Positions 6,342 through 7,051 of a DNA stretch of 7,051 bases are shown piece after piece. Every line of letters starts with the position of its first letter. The stretch's first letter is position 1. This DNA is from an uncultured Alphaproteobacteria bacterium (GTDB lineage Bacteria; Pseudomonadota; Alphaproteobacteria; Thalassobaculales; Thalassobaculaceae): positions 1-7,051 of the forward strand of contig CALIMD010000301.1 in the NCBI GenBank assembly GCA_938028645.1, written 5' to 3'. Both the position numbers and the translations under genes were made by a program. A model generated the notes under the pieces. The model was not told the DNA's origin and ran no database searches. It saw only the letters and a list, made by a program, of their open reading frames with translations.

Positions 6342-7025
6342 TTGAATGTTTACTTGAATATTATCTCAGAAAAAGCTTCCCCTCAACGACGGCTAAGATT
6401 GTCACATCGAAGTCAATCCAAAAAAATATATTCTCGTTCGGGAAGAGTTAGTAGCTTAATCAAGCTTTTCTTCCCAGCTATAGCTTTGGCTATAGTGGGG
6501 CTTACTTTTGCTTGGCCTCAAATCATGCCAGATAAAAGGAAGTTTGGTGTAACTGCAAACCTCGTAGAAGAAATAGGAGTGGATGGGCTTTTAATCGAGC
6601 AACCAAAATATGTTGGAATGGATAGCTCCCAACGCCCCTATCAAATCTCTGCCATAAGCGCCGCACAAAAAGACAAGTCTGACGATCAAGTTCTTCTTCA
6701 GGGCCCAAAAGCCGATATCTTTCTAAATACGTCCGGCTGGATAGCAGTCAATTCAAATCAAGGCGTATATTATCGAAGCAACCAAGTCCTGGAACTGTCA
6801 GGTGACGTCATTGTTTTTCACGATAAAGGATATGAATTCCGAACAAATTCTTTAAAAGTAGATTTATTAAATGGGATAGGCTCAAGCACGAGTCACGTTA
6901 ACGTTCACGGATTGGCCGGCGAAATATCATCACAAGCACTCGAGATTAACCGAGAAGGAACAAGGGTTCTTTTTACTGGCAAAACTAAAGCCATTTTAAG
7001 AGGCTCGCGCGGGAGTGATTTGTGA
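6342..7025 (+). CDS. lptC: LptC-like lipopolysaccharide export protein
   Basis: This 227-residue protein has the layout of LptC, the bitopic inner-membrane part of the Lpt machine that takes lipopolysaccharide from LptB2FG and hands it to LptA. A basic cytoplasmic segment (about 1-39) precedes one membrane helix (about 40-60, LIKLFFPAIALAIVGLTFAW). A periplasmic beta-jellyroll region follows, with the family phrase EQPKYVGMDSSQRPYQISA (86-104) and alternating strands such as NQVLELSGDVIVF and GYEFRTNSLKVD. No ATG is available before residue 62, which is past the helix. TTG at 6342, directly after an in-frame stop (6339-6341), is the longest choice, and TTG at 6354 or 6399 are alternatives; none has a clear ribosome-binding site. 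The position after rnd and just before a probable lptA supports the call. Family sure, exact start unsure. Confidence 0.85.
   Translation: MNVYLNIISEKASPQRRLRLSHRSQSKKIYSRSGRVSSLIKLFFPAIALAIVGLTFAWPQIMPDKRKFGVTANLVEEIGVDGLLIEQPKYVGMDSSQRPYQISAISAAQKDKSDDQVLLQGPKADIFLNTSGWIAVNSNQGVYYRSNQVLELSGDVIVFHDKGYEFRTNSLKVDLLNGIGSSTSHVNVHGLAGEISSQALEINREGTRVLFTGKTKAILRGSRGSDL
7011..7015 (+). promoter_or_regulatory. Ribosome-binding site for the gene following lptC
   Basis: GGGAG at 7011-7015 lies within the end of lptC, six bases before a GTG at 7022. Its good spacing supports that GTG as the start of the next gene. Confidence 0.45.
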
Positions 7026-7051
7026 TCCACTTAAAAATATCAAATATGATA
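7022..7051 (+). CDS. Probable start of lptA (partial, cut by window end)
   Basis: GTG at 7022-7024 overlaps the lptC stop (GTGA) and opens a frame to the window edge reading M-IHLKISNMI. The overlap, the GGGAG six bases upstream and the usual gene order (lptC then lptA) suggest the periplasmic LPS-binding bridge protein LptA, whose N-terminus would be a signal peptide. An in-frame ATG at 7046 is an alternative start. Ten codons cannot confirm the family; the name rests on synteny. Confidence 0.4.
   Translation, partial: MIHLKISNMI

Overview
The window reads as a piece of a moderately AT-rich alphaproteobacterial chromosome, probably from a marine or aquatic lineage. The main evidence is the right half, which holds a short, single-domain ribonuclease D of the alphaproteobacterial type, followed by an LptC-like gene and then what looks like the first codons of lptA. 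That gene order (rnd, lptC, lptA) is common in Alphaproteobacteria. The lineage below class level cannot be fixed from the sequence.

Layout. Positions 1-72 hold the last 23 codons of an unidentified plus-strand gene. Positions 134-3418 (minus) encode a 1094-residue modular exoprotein: a DUF5648-like N-terminal domain, a cadherin/Ig-like domain, a subtilisin-type (S8) protease domain with an intact Asp-His-Ser triad, and four tandem pre-peptidase C-terminal (PPC-like) beta domains. It has no Sec signal peptide and ends in an acidic-then-hydrophobic tail, so type I secretion is the likely export route. Positions 3538-4218 (minus) encode a 226-residue protein resembling the DUF6065 family, which is also found in phages. 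A 192-base divergent intergenic region (4219-4410) separates this from the plus-strand genes: a family III (CaiB/BaiF) CoA-transferase (4411-5616), RNase D (5677-6288), LptC (6342-7025) and the start of a probable lptA (from 7022).

How they fit together. The right half is a co-directional run with short gaps that joins RNA 3' processing to lipopolysaccharide export. The CoA-transferase upstream may be co-transcribed but has no obvious functional link. The left half looks like accessory DNA: a large secreted protease and a phage-associated protein of unknown function. No mobile-element ends, tRNA, CRISPR array or integrase were seen.

The points most worth a second look are the composite secreted protease, a possible dUTPase-like fold in the DUF6065 protein, a 7-codon leader ORF overlapping the rnd start, the non-ATG start of lptC, and an 11-base direct repeat in the divergent promoter region. 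I see no compelling evidence of a wholly new multi-gene system here.
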